A stretch of DNA of 64,000 nucleotides from Elusimicrobiota bacterium (GTDB lineage Bacteria; Elusimicrobiota; Elusimicrobia; UBA1565; UBA9628): NCBI GenBank assembly GCA_016182905.1, contig JACPFR010000024.1:1-64000 (forward strand). The letters run 5' to 3'. The translations under genes and the position numbers were made by a program. The number at the start of each line of letters is the position of its first letter. Position 1 is the stretch's first letter. Below the pieces are notes generated by a model, which had not been told where the DNA came from, searched no databases, and saw nothing but the letters and a program-made list of their open reading frames with translations. Of the stretch, positions 48,769 through 57,551 are shown one piece after another.

Positions 48769-50358
48769 TCAGCGCCGGCCGCCTTCGGCGTTGACGAGGG
48801 AGAGGTGGGCGCCGTCGAGGTCGCCGGAGGCGATCTGGCCGAAGATGCCGAGGAAGCGCGCGAGCTTGCCGCGGCGGCCGGCGACCTCGCGGCCGTAGGA
48901 GGTGCCCTTGGCGTACTTCAGCAGCAGGTCGTCGAGGAGCTCGCGCCAGCGGGCCTGCTTGAGGACGGCCTCGCCGGCGCGGAAGGGGACCAGGCGGTAG
49001 TCGGAGATGTCGCGCGAGATGTTGCGCCGCAGGCCCTGGTTCTCGGCCATCATCTTGTCGATCTCGCCGACGCGCGAGAGCCACGCGTCGGACTGCAGGG
49101 CGTCGAGCGAGGCCTGGGCGTTGGCCTTGAGCCGCGCCAGACGGTCCTGGTAGGACCGGCCGCGGCGCTTGTACGACTCGCGGACCGGGGCGGGCGCGGG
49201 GACCGCGTCGATGGCGGCGAGCAGGTCGGCGGTGAGGAAGCCCTCCTCGGACTCGATGCGGGCCAGCTCCTCCTCGAGCGCCGCGACGGTGAGCCAGCGC
49301 GAGGCCTCGTGCTGGCGGCCGGAGAGCTCGACGAGCAGGCCCTTCGTGATCTGACCCGGATCCTTGGCCTTGTCGGCGGCGGCCTCGAAGGCGGCGAGCG
49401 CGGCGCGGGCCCGCGCGTTGGCGGCGGCGCGCGCGGCGAAGCGCTTCTTGAGCCTGTCGGCCGGGACCTTGGCGAGCAGGCGCGCCTCGAGGCCGGGGTC
49501 CTTCATGTCGCGCTCGGCGAGCTGGACGCCGCCCAAGGTCGCGAGCTCGGCGATGCGCGCGCGGCGCAGGCGCTCCTCGAGGTTGCCGAGGTCGTACTTG
49601 AGGCCGAAGGCGGGGTAGGACAAGGTCGCGTGGTCGAGCTTGCCGGTCTCGATGAGCGCCGGCGCTCCCGGCGGGCGGCGCGTGTTCAGCGCGCTCTGCA
49701 GGGCCATGAGCTGGGGGGAGTAGCCGCGGATGTTGCCGGCGGAGAGGCGGTCGTAGAAGGAGTTGGCCAGCGCCGCGCTGGCCGGCGTGTCGGAGCCGCC
49801 GGGCTTGCCCTCGGGCGCCTGGCCGGTGATGACGCGCTCGCCCTGGGAGCCCTTGCCCTCGAACAGGTTGCGCAGCGCCTCGCGCCGCTCCTCCTCGCCC
49901 GCCTGCTGGTCGCTCAAGGTCGTCAGCTTCGAGGTCTTCGCCGCGTTCTTGAGCACGCCGTACGCGCCGCGGTCGGTGTTCTTGCGCTGGAAGGTCAGCC
50001 GGAGATGCTTGACCAAGGTATTCTCGAACACGTGCGTGCCCTCGGTCTCGTCCTTGGCCAGGCCCAGGGCGATCTCGGAGGCCGAGCGCAGGTCGCTCTG
50101 CACCCAGGCGCGGACGTCGGCGCGCTTCTTGCCCTCGTCTTTTTCAGAAGTGATGGCCGCCGCGATCTTGGATTGGAGTATGCGATCGACCAAAGCTTCT
50201 TGAAGCCCCGGGTCGCCTTCCAATTGCTTGCGCATGTCCTCGACCGCCGACGACTGATCGCCCTCGACCGCCGTTCCGGCCGGCGTCGACGAGGGCTCTC
50301 CTTCGTCGGCGCCGGCCGAAGCTCCAGCCAAAAGCAAGGCCAGCAGCGCGGCCCTCAC
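48769..50358 (-). CDS. hypothetical exported helical protein
   Basis: A 529-residue protein with a signal peptide (MRAALLALLLAGASAGA) from a GTG start that overlaps the upstream stop (GTGA). The rest is almost entirely helical and rich in Ala, Leu, Arg, Glu and Lys (LRDALVDRILQSKIAAAITSEKDEGKK-like stretches, LEERLRRARIAELATL, FAARAAANARARAALAAFEAAADKA), with little predicted beta structure. No family was recognised. It is in a three-gene run (51538 to 48769) of exported proteins. A structural or peptidoglycan-associated role is only a guess. Confidence 0.7.
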   Translation of the reverse strand: MRAALLALLLAGASAGADEGEPSSTPAGTAVEGDQSSAVEDMRKQLEGDPGLQEALVDRILQSKIAAAITSEKDEGKKRADVRAWVQSDLRSASEIALGLAKDETEGTHVFENTLVKHLRLTFQRKNTDRGAYGVLKNAAKTSKLTTLSDQQAGEEERREALRNLFEGKGSQGERVITGQAPEGKPGGSDTPASAALANSFYDRLSAGNIRGYSPQLMALQSALNTRRPPGAPALIETGKLDHATLSYPAFGLKYDLGNLEERLRRARIAELATLGGVQLAERDMKDPGLEARLLAKVPADRLKKRFAARAAANARARAALAAFEAAADKAKDPGQITKGLLVELSGRQHEASRWLTVAALEEELARIESEEGFLTADLLAAIDAVPAPAPVRESYKRRGRSYQDRLARLKANAQASLDALQSDAWLSRVGEIDKMMAENQGLRRNISRDISDYRLVPFRAGEAVLKQARWRELLDDLLLKYAKGTSYGREVAGRRGKLARFLGIFGQIASGDLDGAHLSLVNAEGGRR

Positions 50359-51098
50359 TTGGCTGCCCCTTCCGTTGCCGTTGATTTCGCCGTTGAAAAA
50401 CTAAATACGTCTCTCCGTCCCGACCTGACGACCCCGTCATCCCCGATCCGCGCCAGCCCTAGCGTGAGATCCGAGGTCTCTATATCCTTCCGTGCTTTCG
50501 TCCAAAGATCGAAGAACGAATGCGTGTCGCTCTTGTCCGGCACCCCCCACCGCGCCACCGCGTAGCGTCCTCCCGGCGTCAGCGCGATGCTGACCAGGCG
50601 CGGGAACGGCCCCGCCTTGAGCGTGGTCCCACCCGCCCAGTCCCGCGCCTCCATGGACCAGGACTCGCCGAAGTGGCAGGCGAGCAGGATGACCTTGGAG
50701 TCCTCGGAGAACACGACCGGCTCGCCCTTCTCGGGCAGGTCGACGGCGTCGTCGCTCCACACGGTCTGCCCCGTCGAGCCGTGGACGCGCAGCACGCGGC
50801 GGCTCTCGAGCAGCTTGCTGCGCGCCGAGTTCCAAGTGAGCTTTCGCTCGAGCGTCCAGGCCGCGCGTCCGTCGGGCGACACGCCGCCGGTCACCTCGCG
50901 GGTGACGGAGCCGGTATCCTCGCGCAGCAGACCGATCTCGAAGGACAGCTCCCCGGCGGCGTCGTAGAGCACCAGCGACTTGCCCTGCTTGGACCAGCCC
51001 GGCGTCGAGTGCCCGACCGCCATGTCGGGCAGAACGGGGGCGTCCGCCGCGCGAGCGGGGGTCATCGCCAGCGCCGCCGCGAGCAGGGCCCAGGTCAC
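50355..51098 (-). CDS. hypothetical exported protein, beta-propeller-like
   Basis: A 247-residue protein with a signal peptide (MTWALLAAALAMTPARAA). The mature part has repeated beta blades of the kind SKQGKSLVLYDAAGELSFEIGLL; TGGVSPDGRAAWTLERKL; VFSEDSKVILLACHFGESW; ALTPGGRYAVARWG, each with a SxDG/SxDS turn, like WD40/TolB-type propellers but too short (about four blades) for a full one. GTG start overlaps the upstream gene. Function unknown. Confidence 0.7.
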   Translation of the reverse strand: MTWALLAAALAMTPARAADAPVLPDMAVGHSTPGWSKQGKSLVLYDAAGELSFEIGLLREDTGSVTREVTGGVSPDGRAAWTLERKLTWNSARSKLLESRRVLRVHGSTGQTVWSDDAVDLPEKGEPVVFSEDSKVILLACHFGESWSMEARDWAGGTTLKAGPFPRLVSIALTPGGRYAVARWGVPDKSDTHSFFDLWTKARKDIETSDLTLGLARIGDDGVVRSGRRDVFSFSTAKSTATEGAAK

Positions 51099-51538
51099 TT
51101 ATTCTTGACCTCCTTGGGGGCGGCCTCGACGAAGACCTTGCCCTTCACGCGCTCGAAGGCGCGGATCTTCCAGGGCTGGGCGATGGCCTGGGTGGCGAAG
51201 CCGGTCGGCTCCTTGACCCGGTAGCGCACGATCACGTCCATGCCCTTGGGCACGGGGTCGAGGAACTCGACGGTATAGCCGCCCGTCGGGCGCTCGCCGG
51301 CGAACACGGCGACGGCGAAATACTTCTTGAAGTCGAGCGCCGGCGCGTCCTGGCCGACCGTCAGCCACAGGCGCGTCCAGGCGCCCTCGTCGGCCGCGAC
51401 CTCGGTGCCGGGGTCGATGGGCCCGCCGTACTGTCCTTTCCACTCCATTGGCTTCTCCGATTTTCGGCCTGCGGCCGAAACTTCCATGCCGGCCGAGCCG
51501 GCCAATATCAAGGCCGCCGCCACGAGCCACCTAGTCAT
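51095..51538 (-). CDS. PrcB C-terminal-domain-like exported protein
   Basis: A 147-residue exported protein with a signal peptide (MTRWLVAAALILAGSAGMEVSA). The mature domain has AWTRLWLTVGQDAPALDFKKYFAVAVFAGERPTGGYTVEFLDPV, matching the PrcB_C pattern in which a VAVFxGxRPTGGYxVE strand pair is conserved, and ends with a YRVKEPTGFATQAIAQPWKIRAF stretch. PrcB was named as part of the dentilisin protease complex in spirochaetes; here no protease partner is adjacent except TldD. It overlaps tldD by 8 nt. Confidence 0.75.
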   Translation of the reverse strand: MTRWLVAAALILAGSAGMEVSAAGRKSEKPMEWKGQYGGPIDPGTEVAADEGAWTRLWLTVGQDAPALDFKKYFAVAVFAGERPTGGYTVEFLDPVPKGMDVIVRYRVKEPTGFATQAIAQPWKIRAFERVKGKVFVEAAPKEVKNK

Positions 51539-52907
51539 GACTTCCTCCCACGACGAGCTTGGGCATGCGGATCGTCGGCTGCCCGTCGCTGACCGCCACG
51601 TTCTGCCCTTCCTTGCCGCACACGCCGATGCCCCAGCCGATGTCCCAGCCCACGCGGTCGATCGAGCGCAGCGCCTCGGGGCCCACGCCGAGCAGGTTCG
51701 CGTCGCGCACGAGGTAAGTGACCTTGCCGTTCTCGACGCGCCAGCCCTCGTCCACCTCGAAGACGAACTCCCCGCTCGCGGTGTCCACCTGGCCGCCGCC
51801 CATGCGGGTCACGAGGAGGCCGCTCTTCAGCTCCCTGATGATCCTGGCCGGGTCGTCCTTGCCGGGGGCGATGTAGAGGTTCGACATGCGCGGGATCGGG
51901 CGCGCGGCGAAGGACTCGCGGCGGCCGTGGCCGTTGGAGGGGCGCCCCTCGCGCAGGGCCGTGGTGCGGTCGTACAGGAAATCGGCCAGCACGCCGTTCT
52001 TGACGAGCTCGGTGGGCCGGGCCTCCACTCCCTCGTCGTCGAAGACGAACGAGCCGCGCTGGAAGGGCAAGGTCGGGTCGTCGACGACGGTGATCGTCTC
52101 GGGGGCGACCGTCTTGCCGCGCATGCCGCGGTAGGCGGGCGACGAGCCCTCCTGGACGTGGTCCACCTCGAGGGAGTGGCCGATCGCCTCGTGGATGAAG
52201 GTGCCGCCCGCGGAGGCGGCGAGGATGACGGCCATCTCGCCGGCCTTGGCCTTGGGGGCGTCGAGCTTGGCCAGGGCGCGCGCGGCGGCGCGGCGCGCGG
52301 CGCGCGGGGCGGCCTCGTCGTCGAAGATCTCGCAGCCGCGCTGGGCGCCGACGACCTCGAAGCCGGTCTGCAGCATCCCGTCGCGCTCGGCGACGACGGA
52401 CACCGTCAGGTTCGTCGAGACGCGGCTCTGGGACAGGTCGGCGCCGTCGCTGTTGAGCACGCGCGTGTCCTTGCGCCGGTCGCCGTAGACGGCGGTCACC
52501 TGGCGCACGAGCGGGGACAGCTCCCGCGCGGCGCGGTCGACGGCGCGCAGCAGGGAGAGCTTGCGCTCGAGCGGCACCGTCGCCGGGTCGACGCGGCAGG
52601 AGGCGGCGGCCGCGCGCGTCTTGGAGAAGGCCGGGCCGCGCCCGGAGGCGCCGGGCGACAGCTTCTCGCGCAGGCGGGCGGCGGCGGCGGCGGAGGCGTC
52701 CTGGGCGCTGCCGAAAAGCGTTTCCACCCGACTTCCTTCTCGTCTCAATAACCTCAGGCTCAGGCCGCGCTCGGAGCTGGCGCCGATGTCGCGCACCGCG
52801 CCGTCCTCGAGGCGCGCGGTGGACCAGCGCCACTCCTCGAGGAAGACCTCGCCGTAGTCGGCCCCGGTCAAGGACGGGGCGTAGCCGGCGGCGTCGCCGC
52901 CGATCAA
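51531..52907 (-). CDS. tldD: TldD/PmbA family metalloprotease
   Basis: A 458-residue protease of about the usual length. The metal site is THEAIGHSLEVDHVQEG (HExxxH, about 219-235) with GRRESFAARPIPRMSNLYIAPG and GGGQVDTASGEFVFEV downstream, as in TldD. It begins with TTG at 52907, overlapping the histidine-kinase stop (TTGA) and preceded by AGGAAGGA, which supports that start. TldD normally works with TldE/PmbA to degrade peptides; no tldE gene is in the window. The C-terminal RSIDRVGWDIGWGIGVCGKEGQNV is typical. Confidence 0.93.
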   Translation of the reverse strand: MIGGDAAGYAPSLTGADYGEVFLEEWRWSTARLEDGAVRDIGASSERGLSLRLLRREGSRVETLFGSAQDASAAAAARLREKLSPGASGRGPAFSKTRAAAASCRVDPATVPLERKLSLLRAVDRAARELSPLVRQVTAVYGDRRKDTRVLNSDGADLSQSRVSTNLTVSVVAERDGMLQTGFEVVGAQRGCEIFDDEAAPRAARRAAARALAKLDAPKAKAGEMAVILAASAGGTFIHEAIGHSLEVDHVQEGSSPAYRGMRGKTVAPETITVVDDPTLPFQRGSFVFDDEGVEARPTELVKNGVLADFLYDRTTALREGRPSNGHGRRESFAARPIPRMSNLYIAPGKDDPARIIRELKSGLLVTRMGGGQVDTASGEFVFEVDEGWRVENGKVTYLVRDANLLGVGPEALRSIDRVGWDIGWGIGVCGKEGQNVAVSDGQPTIRMPKLVVGGSHD

Positions 52908-54439
52908 GCGTCCTTCCTGCGCGGCAAGGTCAAGGTGACCGTCGCCCCGGCCCCGAGCTTGGAACGCAGCACCGCGCTGCCGCCGTGCAGCTCGGCGACC
53001 TTGCGCACGAAGGCGAGGCCCAGGCCCATGCCGTCCTGCTGGCCGGTGAAGTCCTTCTCCACCTGGTGGAAGCGGGAGAACACCTTCTCGAGGTCCTCCG
53101 GCGGCACGCCCGGGCCGGTGTCGGCCACCGTCACCGCGGCCCAGTCGCCGGTCCCCTCGGCGCGCAGCGAGGCGAGCGGGGAGTGCTTCTGGTTGAACTT
53201 GATGGCGTTGTCGAGGAGGTTCTTGAGCGCCTCGGTGACGAGCCGCCGGTCGCCGACGATGACGAGGCCCGTCGCCGGGGCGTCCACGGTCGCCGCGCGC
53301 TCCGCGATCTTCTCCTCGAGGCCCGTCACCGCGTCCTTGACCGCCTCGTCGAGGGGGAAGGGCTCGGAGTTGAGCTGCGTGTCGGGGCTCTCGATCGTCG
53401 TGTAGCTCAGCAGCTTGTCGACGAGCTCGCTGACCTTGCCGCCCTGGGAGCGGATCGTCTTCACGGCCTTGGCCCACATCGGGTCGGTGTCGGAGTTGAC
53501 CTCGTCCATCAGGATGTCGGCGAATCCCGTCACCGCCGCCAGCGGCGTGCGCAGCTTGTGGGAGATCAGGCTCAGGAAGGTGCGCTTGAGCTTCTCCTGC
53601 CGGTGGCTCTCGGTGCGGTCGCGGAAGACGAACAGGCGCCCCTCGTTGTCGCCCAGGGACGCGCGCGTGACGCGGCCCTCGAGCACCAGCATGGTCGGCT
53701 CTTTCCTCACGGCGGCGAAATCGAGCACGGCCTTCTCGCCGGAGAGCAGCTCCGCGATCGACGGGGTCACCACCATGCCGTTGAGACCGTCGGCCAGCTC
53801 CTTGAGTTCCGTCCCGAGCAGCCTGGAGGCGGCCTCGTTGGAGAGCAGGACCGCGCCGGCGGCGTCGGTCAGCGCCGCGCCGTCGGTCATCTGGGCGAAC
53901 ACGGTGGCGAGCTTGAAGCGCTCGTCCTTGAGCGAGGTGAACAGGCGCGCGTTGTCGATGGCGACCGCGGCCTGCGAGGCGAAGGCCTCGAAGGCGAGCC
54001 GGTCGGCCTCGCTGAAATCGCCGCCGCGCTTGTTGATCGCCTCCAGCACGCCGACGAGGTGGCCCTTGATCATCATCGGCACCGCGAGGATGGAGCGGGT
54101 CACGAACCCGGACTGCGCGTCCATCGCCGGCGACCAGCGCGGGTCCTGACGCACCGCGTTGATGATCTCCGGCTTGCGGGTCTTGGCGACCGTGCCGGCG
54201 ATGCCCTGGCCGAGCTTGAGGCGGACCTTGGAGGCGTCCGGGCCGAGGCCCAAAGCCACGTCGAAATACAGCTCCTGGGATTTTTCGTCCAACAGGAGCA
54301 AGGACGCGCTCTCGGCGTCCACGACCTTCGTGGACAGCTCGAGCACGGACGTGAGGAGCTCCCCGATCTCGAGCTTGGAGGACAGCAGCCTTCCCACCTC
54401 GAGCAGAAGCTCCAACGTCTCCGCGTTCGTCGTCGGCAT
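52904..54439 (-). CDS. GAF-PAS sensor histidine kinase
   Basis: A 511-residue kinase with no transmembrane helix. Order: GAF (about 15-170, ASLLLLDEKSQELYFDVALGLG ... AVPMMIKGHLVGVLEAINK), PAS (about 180-270, MTDGAALTDAAGAVLLSNEAASRLLG), HisKA with the phospho-acceptor in LSLISHKLRTPLAAVTGFADIL (about 290), and HATPase_c with N box EALKNLLDNAIKFN, G1 VADTGPGVPPEDL, F box VFSRFHQVEKDF and G2 GMGLGLAFVRK. A cytoplasmic sensor; no response regulator is adjacent, though an orphan receiver is at 41976. The GAF may bind a small ligand. Confidence 0.93.
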   Translation of the reverse strand: MPTTNAETLELLLEVGRLLSSKLEIGELLTSVLELSTKVVDAESASLLLLDEKSQELYFDVALGLGPDASKVRLKLGQGIAGTVAKTRKPEIINAVRQDPRWSPAMDAQSGFVTRSILAVPMMIKGHLVGVLEAINKRGGDFSEADRLAFEAFASQAAVAIDNARLFTSLKDERFKLATVFAQMTDGAALTDAAGAVLLSNEAASRLLGTELKELADGLNGMVVTPSIAELLSGEKAVLDFAAVRKEPTMLVLEGRVTRASLGDNEGRLFVFRDRTESHRQEKLKRTFLSLISHKLRTPLAAVTGFADILMDEVNSDTDPMWAKAVKTIRSQGGKVSELVDKLLSYTTIESPDTQLNSEPFPLDEAVKDAVTGLEEKIAERAATVDAPATGLVIVGDRRLVTEALKNLLDNAIKFNQKHSPLASLRAEGTGDWAAVTVADTGPGVPPEDLEKVFSRFHQVEKDFTGQQDGMGLGLAFVRKVAELHGGSAVLRSKLGAGATVTLTLPRRKDA

Positions 54440-54449
54440 ATCTCTTAAC

Positions 54450-55388
54450 CTACCAAATCCAAACTCGGCGGGGCTTGGGCTCTCCGCCGGGGGGCGCGTC
54501 GAAGGTGAACTCGAACGGATTGGCGCGGGGAAGGACGAGGCTGGTGAATCTCAGGTCGCTGACGCGCACCGTGGAGCCTCCCTCGGGGCCGGGCTCCACC
54601 GTCCATACCGGCGCCTTGAAGAAGGCCGTCAGCCGCCGGCCGAACGGCGTCTCCTTGGCCGCCAGCGCCGGCCCCGTCAGGCCGTCGTCGCGCAGCACGG
54701 GCCCGGGCGCCACGGTGCGCTCCGAGACGTTCACGAGATATTGCTTCCACTGGCCGTCGGCCTTGACCACGCCGCGCCAGCGGTGGGCGCCGAGCGGCTC
54801 CGGGAAGGCGTACCGGAAGCCCCGTCCGCCGGTCTCCTGGGCGAGCAAGGCCACGGCCATCTGGCGGGCCGTGAAGGCCATCGACAGGTAGAACGCGACC
54901 GAGACGAGCGCCGCCTGGCACAAGCCGCCCAGCCGCGGCCGCCACGACTCCTTCAGACGGGCCAGGTGGGGGGCGGCCAGGAACCCCGCCAAGGCCAGGT
55001 CGATGATGAAGATCATCGCCAGCTCCGGCCGCGCCGTCGAGAACGGCCAGAACAGCTGCACGCCGAAGGAGTTGATCAGATCGAAGAACAGGTGACCGCC
55101 GCAGTTGACCGCGATGACGGCGGCCAGGTCCCGGACGTCCATGTCCTCGTACTTGCGCTTGAACAGCCAGGTCAGCGCCGCGATCCACAGCGGCAGCAGG
55201 ATCAAAGAGTGACCGAAGGACCGGCGCAGGATCACCGACCCGGGGTCGCCGGTGAGCAGGACGAAAGTGTCGATGTCGGGCAGGTTCGCCGCCCACGCCG
55301 CCACCGTGACCGCCCTGCGCCCCAGGCGCGGCCGGAAGAAGGCCTCGCCGACGGCGACGCCGAGCAAAGTGTGCGTGACGGGATCCAC
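54450..55388 (-). CDS. YdjM-like membrane-bound metal-dependent hydrolase (DUF457)
   Basis: A 312-residue protein beginning MDPVTHTLLGVAVGEAFF, the family start with the conserved H of THxxxG, followed by AANLPDIDTF (DxD, about 34-43) and RSFGHSLILLPLWI (H about 60), plus NCGGHLFFDLINSFG (about 95-110). About four transmembrane helices fill residues 50-210; the C-terminal 100 residues are soluble. Members are inner-membrane proteins of uncertain hydrolase activity. GTG start with TATACT 6 nt upstream (leaderless). Confidence 0.85.
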   Translation of the reverse strand: MDPVTHTLLGVAVGEAFFRPRLGRRAVTVAAWAANLPDIDTFVLLTGDPGSVILRRSFGHSLILLPLWIAALTWLFKRKYEDMDVRDLAAVIAVNCGGHLFFDLINSFGVQLFWPFSTARPELAMIFIIDLALAGFLAAPHLARLKESWRPRLGGLCQAALVSVAFYLSMAFTARQMAVALLAQETGGRGFRYAFPEPLGAHRWRGVVKADGQWKQYLVNVSERTVAPGPVLRDDGLTGPALAAKETPFGRRLTAFFKAPVWTVEPGPEGGSTVRVSDLRFTSLVLPRANPFEFTFDAPPGGEPKPRRVWIW

Positions 55389-55394
55389 GAGCGA

Positions 55395-55400
55395 AGTATA
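55395..55400 (-). promoter_or_regulatory. -10 box TATACT, leaderless promoter of the YdjM-like gene
   Basis: TATACT, six bases (TCGCTC), then the GTG at 55388 on the minus strand. Confidence 0.6.
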
Positions 55401-55433
55401 AGAGGAAGCCGTCCGGAGCGCAAGTCGTGAATG

Positions 55434-55850
55434 TTACGGCTTGGGGAGCATCTTGAGCGCCCCGATGCCGGCCGCCCGGTAAACCTGGAAATCGCGGTCC
55501 AAAGTCACGATGGTGTCGATGCCGTCGCGTTCGGCGACGCGGATCAAAGACGCGTCGGCCAGATCCATCGGCCGGTTCCGGTATTTCCTCATCAAGGCCG
55601 TCAGGCGCGGGACGTCCTCCGTCCCCAGTCCGGCGACCAGCAGCTCGCCGTCTCCGAGCAGGGCGAGCAGCGCCTCCTGCTGGGCCCAGCCCTTGCGCCC
55701 CAGAAGGTGCATCGCCTCCGTGAGCGCGGGCCACGTGGTCACGAGGTCCCCGGTCGCCGCGCTCAGCCCCTCGAGCGAGCGTTCATGCAGCCCGTCGTCG
55801 GCGTCGAGATAGCCGACGAGGACGTTCGCGTCAACGAGGACGGAGCGCAC
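55434..55850 (-). CDS. VapC-like PIN-domain toxin
   Basis: A 138-residue PIN-domain ribonuclease. The acidic active-site residues are visible: VLVDANVLVGYLDADD (Asp about 7), WPALTEAMHLLG (Glu about 45), MDLADASLIRVAE (Asp about 98) and VTLDRDFQVYR (Asp about 117). It would cut RNA when not bound by the antitoxin encoded just upstream. Its start lies inside the 3' end of the antitoxin gene (20-nt overlap), the usual toxin-antitoxin arrangement. It is the leftmost of four such loci in the last 9 kb. Confidence 0.9.
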   Translation of the reverse strand: MRSVLVDANVLVGYLDADDGLHERSLEGLSAATGDLVTTWPALTEAMHLLGRKGWAQQEALLALLGDGELLVAGLGTEDVPRLTALMRKYRNRPMDLADASLIRVAERDGIDTIVTLDRDFQVYRAAGIGALKMLPKP

Positions 55851-56115
55851 GGTGTTTCGCCTCCAGATCCTCGGCCCAGATCCGCGAGCTGTCGAGCGCG
55901 GACAGGTCCTTGCGGCCGCTCCCCTTGGCGGGGATGTAGCGCTTCAGGCGCTCGTGCCCGGAGAGGTTCTCCGTCCGCGCGATGCGAGCCGCCTCGCCGA
56001 GCAGGGCGGTGCGGATCGCCTCCGACCGGGTCGCCCCATGCGCGCGGGCGACCCGGTCGAGGACCTTCCGTTCATCGGCGGTCAGCCGCAAGGTGATGGT
56101 CACTGTTTTGTTCAT
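55831..56115 (-). CDS. ribbon-helix-helix antitoxin partner of the PIN toxin
   Basis: A 94-residue antitoxin. KTVTITLRLTADERKVLDRVARAHGATRSEAIRTALL (about 3-40) is a CopG/RHH DNA-binding domain: one beta strand then two helices with a GxTxSE turn. The C-terminal half (LSGHERLKRYIPAKGSGRKDLSALD) would cover the PIN active site. It binds its own promoter; a 21-nt palindrome (56117-56137) lies 2 nt before the ATG. Confidence 0.87.
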   Translation of the reverse strand: MNKTVTITLRLTADERKVLDRVARAHGATRSEAIRTALLGEAARIARTENLSGHERLKRYIPAKGSGRKDLSALDSSRIWAEDLEAKHRALRPR

Positions 56116-56116
56116 C

Positions 56117-56137
56117 CGTATTACGCAGTGTAATACG
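56117..56137. promoter_or_regulatory. operator palindrome of the VapBC-like locus
   Basis: CGTATTAC-GCAGT-GTAATACG: perfect 8-bp arms around a 5-nt centre, immediately upstream of the antitoxin ATG and overlapping a TACACT -10-like box. An RHH dimer-of-dimers site is likely. Confidence 0.7.
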
Positions 56138-56151
56138 AAAGACCCCTTTCG

Positions 56152-56313
56152 TCAAGCCCGCCCCGCGCCCTTGCCCCGCAGCCGCTCTAGGTGCCGCGCC
56201 AGCAGGATCTTCTGCGCCTCGTCGCGCGCCTCCTCCGACGCCTCCGCCTCCTCGAGCCTCTTCATCCGCGCCAGCAGGCGCCGCGTCTCCCGTCCCGTCG
56301 TCTCCTCGCGCAT
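56152..56313 (-). CDS. hypothetical 53-residue charged helical protein
   Basis: MREETTGRETRRLLARMKRL... a fully helical, Arg/Glu-rich peptide of 53 residues, a likely coiled coil. GGAGG lies 7 nt before the ATG at 56313. It lies between the VapBC-like locus and the first copy of the 30-nt repeat. In the same frame an ATG within the repeat (56379) would add an N-terminal MQLFRGVDRMRG extension; the Shine-Dalgarno sequence favours the shorter form. No family recognised. Confidence 0.5.
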   Translation of the reverse strand: MREETTGRETRRLLARMKRLEEAEASEEARDEAQKILLARHLERLRGKGAGRA

Positions 56314-56349
56314 GGTGAGCCTCCCCGGGCGCCCCGCGCCCGCACCTCT

Positions 56350-56379
56350 CATACGATCGACCCCCCGAAAAAGTTGCAT
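56350..56379 (+). repeat. 30-nt direct repeat R1 (CATACGATCGACCCCCCGAA type), copy 1
   Basis: CATACGATCGACCCCCCGAA followed by AAAGTTGCAT. It recurs in the same orientation at 61763 (one mismatch), 62586 (identical) and 63355 (3' end changed to GTTCCA). This copy lies between the 53-residue gene next to the VapBC-like locus and the HEAT-repeat gene. It has no internal hairpin. Confidence 0.85.
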
Positions 56380-56409
56380 GCTCCCCTCGACAGGACGCCG
56401 CGAACCCGG

Positions 56410-56415
56410 TATGCT
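56410..56415 (+). promoter_or_regulatory. -10 box TATGCT, leaderless promoter of the HEAT-repeat gene
   Basis: TATGCT, six bases (TCCCGG), then the GTG at 56422. Confidence 0.55.
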
Positions 56416-56421
56416 TCCCGG

Positions 56422-57471
56422 GTGAGGACCACTCTCGTCGCACTCGCCCTGCTCCTGATCGCCGCCCCCGTCCCGGCCCGCAAACCCAAGGTGAAAGACC
56501 TCATCGCCGGCTTCGAAGCCGCCAAGACCGACGAGCGCCTGCGCCTGGCGGGCACCATGGCGCGCATGAAGGACAAGAAGGCCGTCGACGCTTTGATCGC
56601 CGCCTTCGACGTCAAGAAGGGCAACCCGCGGGAATCCGCCGCCATCGTCGACGCCCTCGGGATCGCCGGCGACCCGCGCGCCGTCGACGCTCTCGCCGGC
56701 GCCTGGGACTACCTGCGCTCGATGACCTTGCAGATGGGGGAGCTCCCCGGCCATCTCCAGGTCCTGCGCTGGAAGATACTCGAGGCCTTGAGCCGCCTCG
56801 GCGGCGACCAGGCCGTGCGCACCTTGTCCGAGGCCCTCAACGAGAGCGACCCGCGCGTCGTGGAGGAAGCCGTGCGCGGCCTCGGCCGCCTCCAGGTCCG
56901 CGACGCCGTCCCCGCCTTGCAGCAGTTGGCCGGGGGGGCCTCCGGCAACCTCCTTCAGGCCGTCTTCGAGGCCTTGGGCGACATCGGCGACAAGCGCGCC
57001 GTCTCCACGCTCGACCAGGCGGTCGCCAACCCCGACAAGTTCATCGAGGTCCAGGCCTCCTACGGCCTGGCCAAGCTCGGCAAGAAGGACGCCTTCGCCC
57101 GCCTCAACGCCTTTCTCAAGGGCGACCCCGGCGAGGACAAGGTCGGCCTGCTCGCCGCCTATTACCTCGTCAAGCTCGACAAGGACGCCGGCCTGGAGCA
57201 TCTCGAGACGATGATGAAGAAGCCCGACAGCCCGCTGGCCCCGCTCGCCGCCGAGACCTTGGGCAAGACGGAGAATCCGCGCGCCGTCCTCGTCCTCGTC
57301 GAGGCCTTCAAGGCCCCCGACCCCGCCGTCCGCCAGTCCGTCGCCCGCGCCCTGGTGCGCCTGGGCGGCCCCCGCGCCGTGACCGCCCTCAAGAAGCTGC
57401 GCGCCGACTCCAACCCCGGCGTGCGCGGCGCCGCCGTCAACGGCCTCGCCGACCTCGGCGAGATCGACTAG
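56422..57471 (+). CDS. exported HEAT-repeat protein
   Basis: A 349-residue protein from a GTG start: MRTTLVALALLLIAAPVPA is a signal peptide. The mature protein is made of about eight HEAT/PBS-lyase-like repeats with the GDxRAVxxLxxA pattern (KDKKAVDALIAAFD; GDPRAVDALAGAW; LGDIGDKRAVSTLDQAV; LGGPRAVTALKKLRADSNPGVRGAAVNGLADLG). It likely forms a periplasmic superhelical scaffold for protein contacts. TATGCT 6 nt before the GTG implies a leaderless transcript. It starts just after repeat R1 copy 1. Confidence 0.88.
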   Translation: MRTTLVALALLLIAAPVPARKPKVKDLIAGFEAAKTDERLRLAGTMARMKDKKAVDALIAAFDVKKGNPRESAAIVDALGIAGDPRAVDALAGAWDYLRSMTLQMGELPGHLQVLRWKILEALSRLGGDQAVRTLSEALNESDPRVVEEAVRGLGRLQVRDAVPALQQLAGGASGNLLQAVFEALGDIGDKRAVSTLDQAVANPDKFIEVQASYGLAKLGKKDAFARLNAFLKGDPGEDKVGLLAAYYLVKLDKDAGLEHLETMMKKPDSPLAPLAAETLGKTENPRAVLVLVEAFKAPDPAVRQSVARALVRLGGPRAVTALKKLRADSNPGVRGAAVNGLADLGEID

Positions 57472-57551
57472 GCGTCAAGGTAAGTTCACCTCCCCTCACT
57501 GTGCCGCGCCCCCGCGGCGGAGCTACCCTCTCCTCGTCAGGAGGCCGCTCC